Assembly (NCBI GenBank): GCA_964548165.1
Contig: CAZJQD010000012.1
Location: 10,744 to 74,743, forward strand
DNA from: CAZJQD01 sp964548165 [NCBI: uncultured bacterium]
GTDB taxonomy: Bacteria; UBA8481
Direction: 5' to 3'
Length of the DNA: 64,000 bases
Part shown: positions 27,192 through 35,389 of the stretch, piece after piece
Layout of the letters: the number at the start of each line of letters is the position of its first letter
How positions within the stretch are numbered: the stretch's first letter is position 1
Notes under the pieces: model-generated
What the model was told of the DNA's origin: nothing
Seen by the model: only the letters and a program-made list of their open reading frames with translations
Databases searched by the model: none
Program-made: the position numbers and the translations under genes

Positions 27192-29951
27192 ATGCAGCAA
27201 TTCTACATAGCACAGGACGGTCAGGCGATCGGGCCGGTCACCTTGGACGAGGCCGGACGCATGGCCGACGACGGCCGCATCACGCTCGCGACGCTCGTCT
27301 ACGACGAGGCCACCGACTGGCGTCCCATCGCGGAGCATCCGGAGCTCGCGAGCGTGTTCGCGCGCGCGTATGCCACTGCTCCCGGCGGCGGTCCCCGGTT
27401 CACGTTGACCGACGATCCGCCAGAGAACGCGCATGATCAGCAATCGTCCGCCGACCTTACGGCGTCGCTCGAACAGTGCCGCGCCGAACTTGCGGCGGCC
27501 GAGGCGCGACTTGAGGCATCCACGGCGCGTGTCGCTGAGCTGGAGAAGTCGTCGGCCAAGATGAGCGCGGACCTGGAGGCGCTCCGGAGCGCGGCAGGCG
27601 AAGCGGAGCGGATCCGCGAGACGATCGCCGGCGAGCGTGAGAGCGTGGCGGTCGATCGCGAGAAGGCCGAGGAACTGCGGGCGAGCGCGGAACGCGCCAT
27701 GGCCGATGCGACGCGACTCTCGCTCGAGGCCGAGCGCCAGAGGGACGAGGCGAAGCAGGAGGCCGAGGAGGCGCTCCGTGCTCGCGACGCGGCGGCCACG
27801 GAGCTGGCGGCGAAGCGTCGCGAGCTCGAGGAGCTGCGGGCCGCGTTCGCGCGCGAATCCGCGGATCTGGAAGAGCGCCTGCGGGCCCAGCGAGCGGAGT
27901 GCGAACGGATCGAGGCGGAACGTCGCGCGGCGGACGACGCCGTGGCCGCGGCCAGCCGTCGCCTGGCCGAGATGCGCGAGCGGGAAGAAGAGTTGGCGCG
28001 CCAGGGCGAGGCCAGGGCACTCGAACTGATCCAGGCGCGGCAGGAGATGGACGCGTTGGCGCCGCTCCGCGCGGAGCTGGACCTGGTGCGGACGGAACGA
28101 GACGCCGCCGCTGACGATCTGCTCAAGGCCCAGGAGGACCTGGACGGAGTTGCCGTTCGTCGTGCCGCCTACGATGCCGAGATGCGGCTCATCGCGGAGC
28201 GCCTGGCCTCGATCCGCGAGGAGACGGCGGACCTCGAGGAGAAGCGACTGGAAGCCCAGGCGATGCTGGGGCGAGAAGTCTCGACGGCTTTCGAAGATAT
28301 CCGTCGCACGATCGGCGACCTGGGCGCGTTGACGAGCGAGTGGACGGCGGCGCGCGCCGGCGACGAGGACGCGCGGCGAGAGGGGCTTGCCGCGGCCCGC
28401 GAATTGCTTGGCGTCCTGGCCGAGCGCGAGAAGGCTCTCGACGAGGCGCTGGCGCGAACCGGCGACCGCGCCGCCGCCGAGGCCGCGCGCGCCGCCGCCG
28501 AGGTTGCGGCAGAAGCCGCCAGGGCGCAGGTGGCGGCCCTGGAGGCCCAGCTCAAGTCCCTGACCACGCTCTGCTGGCAGGAGACGGAGCGCCTGGAGAC
28601 CGCGCGATCGGAGCGCGACATTGCGCGCGCCGAGCTGGTCGCCCTGGAGGAGAGGCGCCTTGCCGTCGAGAGCGAGCGACGAGACGCGGATGCGAACCTG
28701 GAGCGGACGCGCACGGAGGCGGCGCGCGCGGAGGAACAGCGTCGAGCGGCCGAGGCCGGCGTCGCGGTCCTGGCGCGCGAGCGCGAGCAGAACGAGCAGG
28801 CGATCGGCGAGCTCAATCGCATGCGCGCCGCCGCGATGGATGCCTATCTCCAGCTGGAACGCGACCTCGCGCAGGCCTCGTTGCTCGCGGCGGAAGCGGC
28901 GCGGCGGGAAGGGGAGACCAAGGAGCGCGCGAGCGCCCTGGAGCGCGAGCTGTCACGGCGCCAGGCGGAGCTTGTGGAGATCGAAGAGCGGACGGCCGCA
29001 GCGGCGGCGGTCCGGGACGAGGCCCAGGCGGCCGCGGTGAGGGCTCGGTCCGAGCGCGACGCGGCGCAGGCCGATTCCGAGCGGCTGTTGGCGGAGCGCA
29101 TCAGCGAGCTCAACGAGCTTCGCATCGGCGCGGAGACCCAGCGCGCCGAGTTGGCCCGGTTGCAGGCCGATGCCGACGCCGCCCGCGCCCAGGCCATATC
29201 CGCCCGCGAGGACCTGAGGGTGCACGAGGAGCGCCGGCGCCAGGTCGAGGCGGAGCTGACGCGGCAGGACGAGCGTCGCGCCGGGCTGGAGCGCGCGATC
29301 GGCGACCGGCAGGCGAAGCTGGCCTCCGCCGAGGCGGAGATCGCGACCGTGGCTGAGCGGGGGCGCCGCGAGGCGGCCGAGCTCGCCAAGCTCGCGGAGA
29401 AGCGCTCGTCGCTGGAAGCCGAGGAACAGCAGTTGCGGAGCCGCATCGCCGGGCTCGACCAGGAGATGGTGCTCCTGGAACGTGAGCGCGCGGCCCGCGC
29501 CCGCGCCGATCTCGTCGACTTGCGCGCGCTCCTGAAGGCGCGCGAGGAGCAGGAGAAGCAGCACCTCGAGCAGCTCTTGCAGGAGGCCCGCAGCGAGTTC
29601 CTCTCGCTCCAGGACGACTGGGCGACCGAGGAGAAGCAGGGGATCACCAACGATGAGCTCCGCAAGATCCGCCAGGAGGTCGAGGAGCGCCGGAGGGAAC
29701 TCGCCAAGGCGGAGCGCCAGGTCTCGGCGATGCGCGCCGGGCTCGCCAAGCTCCGCGAGGAGAACGGCCGCAACCTCCTGCGCCGTATCCAGTCGTTCGA
29801 GTCCCAGCAGCTCGAGGACCTGCGGCGTCGCCTGATGGAGTCGCGGACCGAGGCGGAGGCCCTGGAAAAGGACTGGGGGTCGGAAACGAAGAGCGCCGAG
29901 CTGATCGATCGCCAGGTGATCGAGGTCAAGGCCGCGTTCGAGAACCACTGA
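27192..29951 (+). CDS. 919-residue GYF-like domain plus continuous coiled-coil protein
   Basis: The start ATG at 27192 is preceded by GGGAGGG (about 27175-27181). The frame upstream to 27150 adds only 14 residues. The N-terminal 55 residues (FYIAQDGQAIGPVTLDEA, then LVYDEATDWRPI) resemble the GYF_2 domain seen at the start of bacterial membrane and signalling proteins. From about residue 90 to the end the chain is almost entirely Ala/Glu/Arg/Leu heptads, a coiled coil of roughly 820 residues. No membrane helix or ATPase motif is seen, so it is not an SMC protein. I infer a cytoplasmic scaffold or filament-forming protein binding a partner through GYF_2. The next gene (zinc-ribbon membrane protein) starts 61 bases downstream and could be that partner. 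Confidence 0.78.
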   Translation: MQQFYIAQDGQAIGPVTLDEAGRMADDGRITLATLVYDEATDWRPIAEHPELASVFARAYATAPGGGPRFTLTDDPPENAHDQQSSADLTASLEQCRAELAAAEARLEASTARVAELEKSSAKMSADLEALRSAAGEAERIRETIAGERESVAVDREKAEELRASAERAMADATRLSLEAERQRDEAKQEAEEALRARDAAATELAAKRRELEELRAAFARESADLEERLRAQRAECERIEAERRAADDAVAAASRRLAEMREREEELARQGEARALELIQARQEMDALAPLRAELDLVRTERDAAADDLLKAQEDLDGVAVRRAAYDAEMRLIAERLASIREETADLEEKRLEAQAMLGREVSTAFEDIRRTIGDLGALTSEWTAARAGDEDARREGLAAARELLGVLAEREKALDEALARTGDRAAAEAARAAAEVAAEAARAQVAALEAQLKSLTTLCWQETERLETARSERDIARAELVALEERRLAVESERRDADANLERTRTEAARAEEQRRAAEAGVAVLAREREQNEQAIGELNRMRAAAMDAYLQLERDLAQASLLAAEAARREGETKERASALERELSRRQAELVEIEERTAAAAAVRDEAQAAAVRARSERDAAQADSERLLAERISELNELRIGAETQRAELARLQADADAARAQAISAREDLRVHEERRRQVEAELTRQDERRAGLERAIGDRQAKLASAEAEIATVAERGRREAAELAKLAEKRSSLEAEEQQLRSRIAGLDQEMVLLERERAARARADLVDLRALLKAREEQEKQHLEQLLQEARSEFLSLQDDWATEEKQGITNDELRKIRQEVEERRRELAKAERQVSAMRAGLAKLREENGRNLLRRIQSFESQQLEDLRRRLMESRTEAEALEKDWGSETKSAELIDRQVIEVKAAFENH

Positions 29952-30012
29952 ACCGCCTGCAGGGGGGCGGCGTCCGGAACCGGGGCGCGGGCCTGGCTCC
30001 AGGTTGCCTGCC

Positions 30013-30255
30013 ATGCTGATCGCGGCGCTCGTGGGCCTGGGCCTGACCGCGGTGATCCTGGGTTACGTCCTCTATGCCGCGGAAGCCACCGCGAAGAAGC
30101 GCGTCTCGGAGGCGCCGCTAATGCGCGCCTGTCCCGCCTGCGGATCCGAGCTCAAGATCGGTGAGAACATCCTCGCGGAGCGCACCGGCGTGGTGAAGGG
30201 CGGACGGGAGCGCATTCTCATCAAGGGATGCCCCCACTGCCTTAAACGAAACTAG
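30013..30255 (+). CDS. Small membrane-anchored zinc-ribbon protein
   Basis: 80 residues from the ATG at 30013 (a TTG at 30004 in frame is possible). One N-terminal helix (about 2-22) is followed by a cytoplasmic ribbon with CPACGSEL (about 40-47) and a second pair CPHC (about 74-77), so four cysteines likely bind one zinc. Family not recognised. It follows the long coiled-coil gene in the same direction, 61 bases away. The 3' side is a convergent spacer with a repeat. Confidence 0.7.
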   Translation: MLIAALVGLGLTAVILGYVLYAAEATAKKRVSEAPLMRACPACGSELKIGENILAERTGVVKGGRERILIKGCPHCLKRN

Positions 30256-30263
30256 CCTGGAAT

Positions 30264-30440
30264 ATTCAGGGAGATAACCACGAGAGGCTCAGAGAAAGGC
30301 ATGCTGGAGGCGGAGGAAATGCAACGTTCCTTCCGTGATGCTTTCCTCGGCTTGTCCAGGTATGAGGCACCCTCGATGATCAAGGGGTTCCATTCCAAAC
30401 TGGACTGTCTCCATGTCTCTGTGGTTCATTCCTGTGAATA
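30264..30440. repeat. Degenerate ACCACGGAGACC-family inverted repeat, copy 2
   Basis: Left arm at 30264-30291 (ATTCAGGGAGATAACCACGA). Right arm 30404-30440 is its approximate complement (reading AACCACAGAGACATGGAGAC on the minus strand). It lies between convergent gene ends at 30255 and 30489. The intervening bases hold no convincing gene. Weaker match than the copies at 1959 and 47927. Confidence 0.5.
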
Positions 30441-30488
30441 CGCCGGGACAACCCGCCGCGGCGAGGAGCCCGAATATCGACGGCGCGC

Positions 30489-30749
30489 TCAGAAATCGTC
30501 GGCGGTGACGTTGCCCTCGGCATCGGTCGTATAGGAGATGGAGACGCCCAGGCCGGCGGCCAACTGGACGCGGCCCTGTCCTGCCTGCTGGACGATGTTG
30601 TCCGAGGCGAACTTCTCGGTGAAGATGGGCTTGAGCGCGAGAAAGAGCGCCACGACCCAGACCGAGATCAGGCCGACGATGAGTCCATACTCGATCATGC
30701 CCTGCCCGGATTTGCGCCGCTTCATCAGCGTCAACCGCCATTTTCGCAT
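30489..30749 (-). CDS. Flp-type (type IVb) pilin-like protein
   Basis: 86 residues from the ATG at 30749, 10 bases after the preceding stop and with AGGGGC about 8 bases upstream. The motif SG followed by QGMIEYGLIVGLISVWVVALFL is that of Flp pilins: processing between G and Q, Glu-Tyr at +5/+6 of the mature protein and one hydrophobic helix. A 50-residue C-terminal part (about 36-86) is longer than in minimal Flp subunits. It is last in a four-gene minus-strand group. No Tad motor or secretin is nearby, so export could use machinery elsewhere. Confidence 0.78.
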   Translation of the reverse strand: MRKWRLTLMKRRKSGQGMIEYGLIVGLISVWVVALFLALKPIFTEKFASDNIVQQAGQGRVQLAAGLGVSISYTTDAEGNVTADDF

Positions 30750-30759
30750 CGAGATGCCC

Positions 30760-31326
30760 CTAGGCCTCGTTGGCCTTGCCTGACACGCGCGGGAGGATGC
30801 TGGATGCCCGCTTGCCGATCCCGGTCGATCCATACTGCTCGGTAATCCGCTCCAACCGGGCCTGCGCCCGGCGATACTGCCCGTTGCTCTCCTCGTTGAC
30901 CGCCTGCACGTACTCCCACAGCACGGCGTCGCGGACCTCTTCCCGGAGGTCGGCTCTTCCGCGGATGAGCTCGAGGAAATCCCTCGCTTCCGCCGCGTGC
31001 TCCTCGTTGTCCGGCGAACCCTTCAGGTACAGATCGAGATCGCGCTCGGCCTCGGCGAATTGCCCCAGCCCGAGGAAGGCCGTCCGCGCCGCAAAGAAAC
31101 GGGCCTCGGAGGCGAACGTGGATCGGGGATAGCTCTCGACGACCTTGCGATAGAGCGCGTAGGACTCCTCGGGATTCACCTTCCGGTAGGCGGCGTGAGC
31201 GAGCCGGATGTCGCGATCGGCGAGCCGCTCGTACGTGGCCGGGGGATTCAGGAGCACCCACGTGCCCATGGCCACGATATTCAGGAGAAACGCGGCCCAG
31301 GCCGCAATCTTGAGGATGCCGGTCAT
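30760..31326 (-). CDS. Membrane-anchored TPR-like protein (pilin operon)
   Basis: 188 residues. An N-terminal helix (about 5-26) acts as an uncleaved anchor. Helical repeats follow with Ala/Tyr/Leu spacing typical of tetratricopeptide repeats (about 40-135, e.g. SYALYRKVVESYPRSTFASE, AEARDFLELIRG). Family unknown. Stop lies 10 bases before the Flp-like pilin start, so it is probably translated together with it. Role as a periplasmic chaperone or assembly factor for the pilin is inferred. Confidence 0.72.
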   Translation of the reverse strand: MTGILKIAAWAAFLLNIVAMGTWVLLNPPATYERLADRDIRLAHAAYRKVNPEESYALYRKVVESYPRSTFASEARFFAARTAFLGLGQFAEAERDLDLYLKGSPDNEEHAAEARDFLELIRGRADLREEVRDAVLWEYVQAVNEESNGQYRRAQARLERITEQYGSTGIGKRASSILPRVSGKANEA

Positions 31327-31405
31327 GCCAGGGACTCCGCAACCATTCTAGGTTCCGCCTGCTCGCGGGATCGCGGGTGCGGGTCAATTTTCACGCAATC
31401 TCTCG

Positions 31406-32050
31406 TCATCGAAGGCTTCCCAGGAGGCTACGGGCCTCGGCGGCGCCGGTATCGTTGGGGTAGGCGGCGAGGAAGTCGCGGAGATAGGTTCCGGCCCGCT
31501 GGTTGTTTCCCATCTCCTTGGCGATCTTGGCGGCGCGAAGCATCACGGTGGGGCGGAGGGTGGCCTCGGTGCGCTCGGTGATGATCTTGTTGAGGATGTC
31601 CAGGGCTTCCTGCTTCTTGCCGCTCCGGAAGGTGTTGCTCGCCTGGTACCACAGCTTGAGCGTCTCGCCGTCGCCGTCCCAGTGGGCGTCCATGAACTGG
31701 AGATCGCGGGCCGCTTCCTCCGCGAAGACGCTCTCCTTGAAGGCGGCCGCTTCCTGCAGGACACGACGGGCCTTCTCGACGTCGTAGAGGCGGCGACGGT
31801 AGATGTCCGCGAGGCGCTGTCCGGCCTTGGGGGCGACCAGCGATACGGACATGTCGTAGAAGACCTTCTCGTAGAGCCGGGCCGCCTCCTCGAACTTGCC
31901 CTCCTGTTCCAGTCCGGCGGCCGCGTTGTAGATGTTCTCGGCCCCCTCGCGGACGGCGAGATCGGGGCGTCCGACCAGGAGGTAGGTGGTGGTGGCCATG
32001 TTCATGAGCGCGGCGATGACGACGAGGCGCATGACGCGTTCCAGGGTCAT
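31406..32050 (-). CDS. Second membrane-anchored TPR-like protein (pilin operon)
   Basis: 214 residues from the ATG at 32050, which overlaps the upstream stop (ATGA at 32047-32050). A helix at about 8-27 anchors it. TPR-like repeats cover about 38-210 (e.g. LEQEGKFEEAARLYEKVFYD, GKKQEALDILNKII, NQRAGTYLRDFLAAYPND). It is similar in plan to the neighbour at 30760, suggesting an old duplication. Function unknown. Confidence 0.75.
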   Translation of the reverse strand: MTLERVMRLVVIAALMNMATTTYLLVGRPDLAVREGAENIYNAAAGLEQEGKFEEAARLYEKVFYDMSVSLVAPKAGQRLADIYRRRLYDVEKARRVLQEAAAFKESVFAEEAARDLQFMDAHWDGDGETLKLWYQASNTFRSGKKQEALDILNKIITERTEATLRPTVMLRAAKIAKEMGNNQRAGTYLRDFLAAYPNDTGAAEARSLLGSLR

Positions 32051-32670
32051 CGGCCGGAACCTTTCTCGCGCTCCCGGATCCACCGCGGCACTTCACCGGA
32101 TCGGAAATCGTGGATCTCGCCCCGATACTCGACGCCCCGCGTGAAGTCATGGATCTCGATCGTCTTATCTCCCACGCGCGTTTTCAGGATGCGCACGCGC
32201 TCCGTGGTGACCGCCGCCGGCGCCGTAGTGGTCGCCTCGGCCGGTGCCGGCGCCGCCACGGCCGGTGCTGGCGCCGTGAGTGGCGCGGGCGGTGTGGAGG
32301 TCGTGGCGCGGGTTTCCGGCGCGTCGGACACCTGGGCCGGCGCCGCCGCGGCGACGGTGGGAGGCGCCTGTGGCGCCGCAGGCGCGGGGGGAGCCGGCGA
32401 CGTATCGGCCTGGGGCGCGGGCGTTGAGGCCTCGGGAGCCACGGCCCCCGTATCCCCGGCGGCATCGAGGCGATGCGGCTCGGTGCGAGGTCGGGCCTGG
32501 AGCGTGATCTCCAGCGGCTTCGCGGAGGGCTCCGCATACATCGCCATGGCGCCGAAGGAGTAGACGAGAGCCCCGACCCCGAGAACGACCAAGAGGATCA
32601 GCTCCCGCCGATGATCAGTCTTGGTCATACCGGTAATCGTCGGTATGGGAATCTGTTCAGCCATCCGCAT
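32047..32670 (-). CDS. Membrane-anchored Pro/Ala-rich protein (pilin operon)
   Basis: 207 residues by the longest frame. Starts at 32670, 32664 and 32628 are all in frame and none has a clear ribosome site. One helix (about 24-45), then a long Pro/Ala/Thr-rich stalk (about 75-155), then a conserved-looking C-terminal patch IEIHDFTRGVEYRGEIHDFR with charged residues. It is first in the operon. The stalk could span the cell wall and the tail bind a partner. If the putative promoter at 32674-32703 is real, the start at 32628 is the most likely. Confidence 0.65.
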   Translation of the reverse strand: MRMAEQIPIPTITGMTKTDHRRELILLVVLGVGALVYSFGAMAMYAEPSAKPLEITLQARPRTEPHRLDAAGDTGAVAPEASTPAPQADTSPAPPAPAAPQAPPTVAAAAPAQVSDAPETRATTSTPPAPLTAPAPAVAAPAPAEATTTAPAAVTTERVRILKTRVGDKTIEIHDFTRGVEYRGEIHDFRSGEVPRWIREREKGSGR

Positions 32671-32673
32671 GCG

Positions 32674-32703
32674 ATTCTAAGGAGCCAGAAGCCATGGTGT
32701 AAA
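32674..32703 (-). promoter_or_regulatory. Putative sigma70-type promoter of the Flp-like operon
   Basis: Reading the minus strand: TTTACA (32703-32698), 18 bases, then TAGAAT (32679-32674). It directs transcription into the four-gene pilin operon. Transcription would start near 32667, too close to the farthest possible start codon at 32670. Confidence 0.38.
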
Positions 32704-32819
32704 TCGTTTTACGAGTGCGATTTGGCACATTGGCAGGGGGGAGCTCGATGGAGGCGCGGCATGGGGTCTTCGTTGCCAGCACCGGTGATCCGGCGGCGCA
32801 TCGTGGGTAGAATGGCGAG

Positions 32820-34673
32820 ATGAGCGGACCGCTGGAGCTGGAGAAGACGATCGACCTTCCGATCGCCCGCGATCGACTCTGGAACCTGCTCTCGGATACC
32901 GATCGCCTGAATCGCTCCCTGGGACTCGCCCCCGTCCACTACGACGCGCGACGGGCCGACGACGGCAGTCTCATCCGTACCGCCGCCATGCCGATGGGCT
33001 TCTGGAAACTGCGCTGGAGGGAGATGCCCTTCGAGTGGGTGAAGCCGAGCCGATTCCGCGTCCAGCGCCTCTTCGCCGACGGCCCGCTCCGGGAGATGGT
33101 GCTGGGGTGCGAGTTCGAGGAGTCGGCCTCGGGAACGCGGCTGACGATGCGCGGCTCGTTCCTGCCCCGCCACGCGATCGGGCGATGGCTGGCCGGCATG
33201 GCGGGGGCCAAGGCGATCAAGGACATGGAACGCGTGGCGCGGGCGCTGGCCGCCACGCGCGGGGACGAGACGACGGCATTTCCGCATCGGGCCGAGCAGG
33301 GTCCGGTGCGCGCTGATCGGTTGAGCGATCGGCGCGCGCGGTTGTCTCCCCAGGTGCCCGATGATCTGGCGCGCCTCCTGGCGACGCACCTGGAGGAAGG
33401 TGCGGACGAGGATGTGATCCGGATGCGACCGTTCGCGCTGGCTGACCGGTGGCGGCGGCCGCGACTGGAGGTGCTGAAGGCGTTTCTCGCCGCCACGAGG
33501 GAGGGTCTCGTCGAGCTCTTCTGGGTCCCGATCTGCCCGCATTGCCGGGGCGGGAGGACCGCGTTCTCCGGCCTGTCCGACGTCCAGGAGAAGGCGTTCT
33601 GCGCCTCCTGCCAGGTGGATTTCAAGGTCGATTTCGACGAGCGGCTGGAGGTGCGGTTCACCGTGCACGAGGAGATCAGGGCCGTGACGGACGCGGTCTT
33701 CTGCATCGGCGGTCCCGGCAACACGCGCCATGTCCTGGCCCAGCAGAGGATGGGGCCGGGCGAGAGGCTCAAGCTTGCGATCCCGCTGGGTGAGGGGACG
33801 TACTCGGTCACCACGGTACCCTCCTCCGTCACGCTCACCCTCCATCCGGTCCCCGCCGACTCCCCGGCCCGCCGTGACGCGGGTGTTCCCGTCATCGACC
33901 TGGCCGTGGGGCGAGAGCCCGAGTCCCGGAAGGAGGTCGGATTCCTCCCTGGAGAGGTGGAACTCTCCGTGGTCAATGACGGGGATGAGGAGGTGGTGGT
34001 TGCCGTGAGCGAAGCAACATGGGACACGCGCGCGGCGACGGCGGCCCTGGTGACGAGCCTCGCGGAATTCCGCGACCAGTTCGCGGCTGATGTGCTCTCG
34101 CCGGGGTGCGAGCTGGCGGTCAGGAGCCTGGCGGTGCTCTTCAGCGATCTACGCGACTCCACCGCGCTCTATGATCGCGTCGGCGATGCGCCCGCCTACG
34201 CGGGCGTGCGCGAGCATTTTTCGTTCCTGTCGGACCATATCCGGCGCGGGCGGGGTAGCATCGTCAAGACGATGGGGGACGCCGTCATGGCGGTCTTTGC
34301 GTCGAGCGAGGATGCGCTGGCCGTTTGCCTCGAGATCCAGCGGGACATCGGCCGCTTCAATGAGCGCGAAGCGGGCCGCCTGGGCGGGCACCAGATCGTC
34401 CTGAAGCTCGGCGTGCACCGTGGCCCGCTCATTGCCGTCAATTCCAACGACAGGCTCGACTACTTCGGCCGCACGGTTAACATTGCCGCGCGCGCGCAAC
34501 AGCTCTCCGAGGGCGGCGACATCGTCGTGACCGACGAGCTCTTCGCGGGGGCCGCGGGCGGGGAGAAGGCGCGTGAGCGCGGGTACGAGGTCGAGGCGTT
34601 CACGACCGAGGTGAAAGGTATCGCGCGGCCGATCGCGCTGAGGCGACTCCGCCCGGCCGATCGCCCGAGATGA
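32820..34673 (+). CDS. Class III adenylate/guanylate cyclase with SRPBCC-like and DUF5939-like N-terminal regions
   Basis: 617 residues. Residues 1-150 look like a START/SRPBCC lipid- or ligand-binding fold (LELEKTIDLPIARDRLWNLL). A middle region (about 180-400) has a CPHC...CASC zinc ribbon (about 240-262) as in DUF5939 cyclases. The class III catalytic domain is at about 430-600: metal Asp in LFSDLRDST (about 442), KTMGDAVMAVF (Asp about 486) and substrate-binding LDYFGRTVNIAAR. It makes cAMP or cGMP; specificity cannot be read. One domain per chain implies a homodimer. It is cytoplasmic by sequence. Confidence 0.88.
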   Translation: MSGPLELEKTIDLPIARDRLWNLLSDTDRLNRSLGLAPVHYDARRADDGSLIRTAAMPMGFWKLRWREMPFEWVKPSRFRVQRLFADGPLREMVLGCEFEESASGTRLTMRGSFLPRHAIGRWLAGMAGAKAIKDMERVARALAATRGDETTAFPHRAEQGPVRADRLSDRRARLSPQVPDDLARLLATHLEEGADEDVIRMRPFALADRWRRPRLEVLKAFLAATREGLVELFWVPICPHCRGGRTAFSGLSDVQEKAFCASCQVDFKVDFDERLEVRFTVHEEIRAVTDAVFCIGGPGNTRHVLAQQRMGPGERLKLAIPLGEGTYSVTTVPSSVTLTLHPVPADSPARRDAGVPVIDLAVGREPESRKEVGFLPGEVELSVVNDGDEEVVVAVSEATWDTRAATAALVTSLAEFRDQFAADVLSPGCELAVRSLAVLFSDLRDSTALYDRVGDAPAYAGVREHFSFLSDHIRRGRGSIVKTMGDAVMAVFASSEDALAVCLEIQRDIGRFNEREAGRLGGHQIVLKLGVHRGPLIAVNSNDRLDYFGRTVNIAARAQQLSEGGDIVVTDELFAGAAGGEKARERGYEVEAFTTEVKGIARPIALRRLRPADRPR

Positions 34674-34746
34674 GGAGCGGTCGCGGCGGTCGCGGGGCCC
34701 ATTCACGGGCAGAGCCGTAGGACCGGCTGGAAGGAGAGGTGCGAGG

Positions 34747-35325
34747 ATGGAGACGGCGCCACTAGTCCTGGAGACCTGGGTGCTCCCGATCACGGCCGGC
34801 ATCGTGCTGGCGGCGGCCTCGGGCCTGCGCGCCTTCCTGCCGCTCTGCGCGGTGGCCTGGGCCGCGCACTTCGGTCTCTTCGAACTGCATCCTTCCTTCG
34901 CCTGGATCGGATCCGTGCCCGCCGTGCTGGTCTTCACGGCCGCGGTGGTCTTCGAGGTGGCGGGCGACAAGGTACCGGCCATCGATCATTTCCTGGACAG
35001 CATCGAGACCTTTCTCAAGCCGGTGGCCGGCATGCTGGTCGTCGCCGCGCCGCTCGTCGAGCTCGATCCCCTCTACTCCGTCGTGCTCGGCATCGTCACG
35101 GGAGGCGTGCTGGCCGGGGGGATACACCTGTTGAAGGCGAAGGGAAGGATCGTCGGCAACCTGGTGACCATGGGTCTTGCCGCGCCGGTGTTGTCACTCA
35201 TCGAGGATGTCGTGACCGTGATCCTCGTGGTCCTGGCCGTGCTCATTCCGCTCGTCGCGCTGGTGCTCGGTCTCGCGCTGGTCGCCGGCCTCATGGCCTT
35301 TCGTTGGCGCCCGCGAAGCGCCTGA
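34747..35325 (+). CDS. DUF4126 family membrane protein
   Basis: 192 residues, ATG at 34747 after a GGAAGGAGAGG site. About five hydrophobic segments occur, with the family-like phrases ASGLRAFLPLCAVAW and VFEVAGDKVPAIDHFLDSI, and GGVLAGGIHLLKAKGR. The DUF4126 role is unknown. The following ADP-ribosylglycohydrolase is in the same direction, 64 bases on. Confidence 0.78.
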   Translation: METAPLVLETWVLPITAGIVLAAASGLRAFLPLCAVAWAAHFGLFELHPSFAWIGSVPAVLVFTAAVVFEVAGDKVPAIDHFLDSIETFLKPVAGMLVVAAPLVELDPLYSVVLGIVTGGVLAGGIHLLKAKGRIVGNLVTMGLAAPVLSLIEDVVTVILVVLAVLIPLVALVLGLALVAGLMAFRWRPRSA

Positions 35326-35355
35326 GGTTCATCGCGGCGGACAGGAGTTCGCGGG

Positions 35356-35384
35356 CCGGGGCCTTGCCGGCCCCGGTACCGGGG
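35356..35384 (+). promoter_or_regulatory. Two mutually exclusive hairpins before the ADP-ribosylglycohydrolase start
   Basis: Hairpin A: CCGGGGCC (35356-35363) with GGCCCCGG (35369-35376). Hairpin B: CCCCG (35371-35375) with CGGGG (35380-35384). The two share 35371-35376 and cannot form together. B would hide the GGGG just before the ATG at 35390, and A would free it. Whether this is regulatory is unknown. Confidence 0.35.
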
Positions 35385-35389
35385 CGTCG

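Noticed and set aside
32723-32736. TGGCAC followed by TTGGCA resembling a sigma54 promoter
   Set aside because: Spacing between the two boxes is too short for the -24/-12 pattern.
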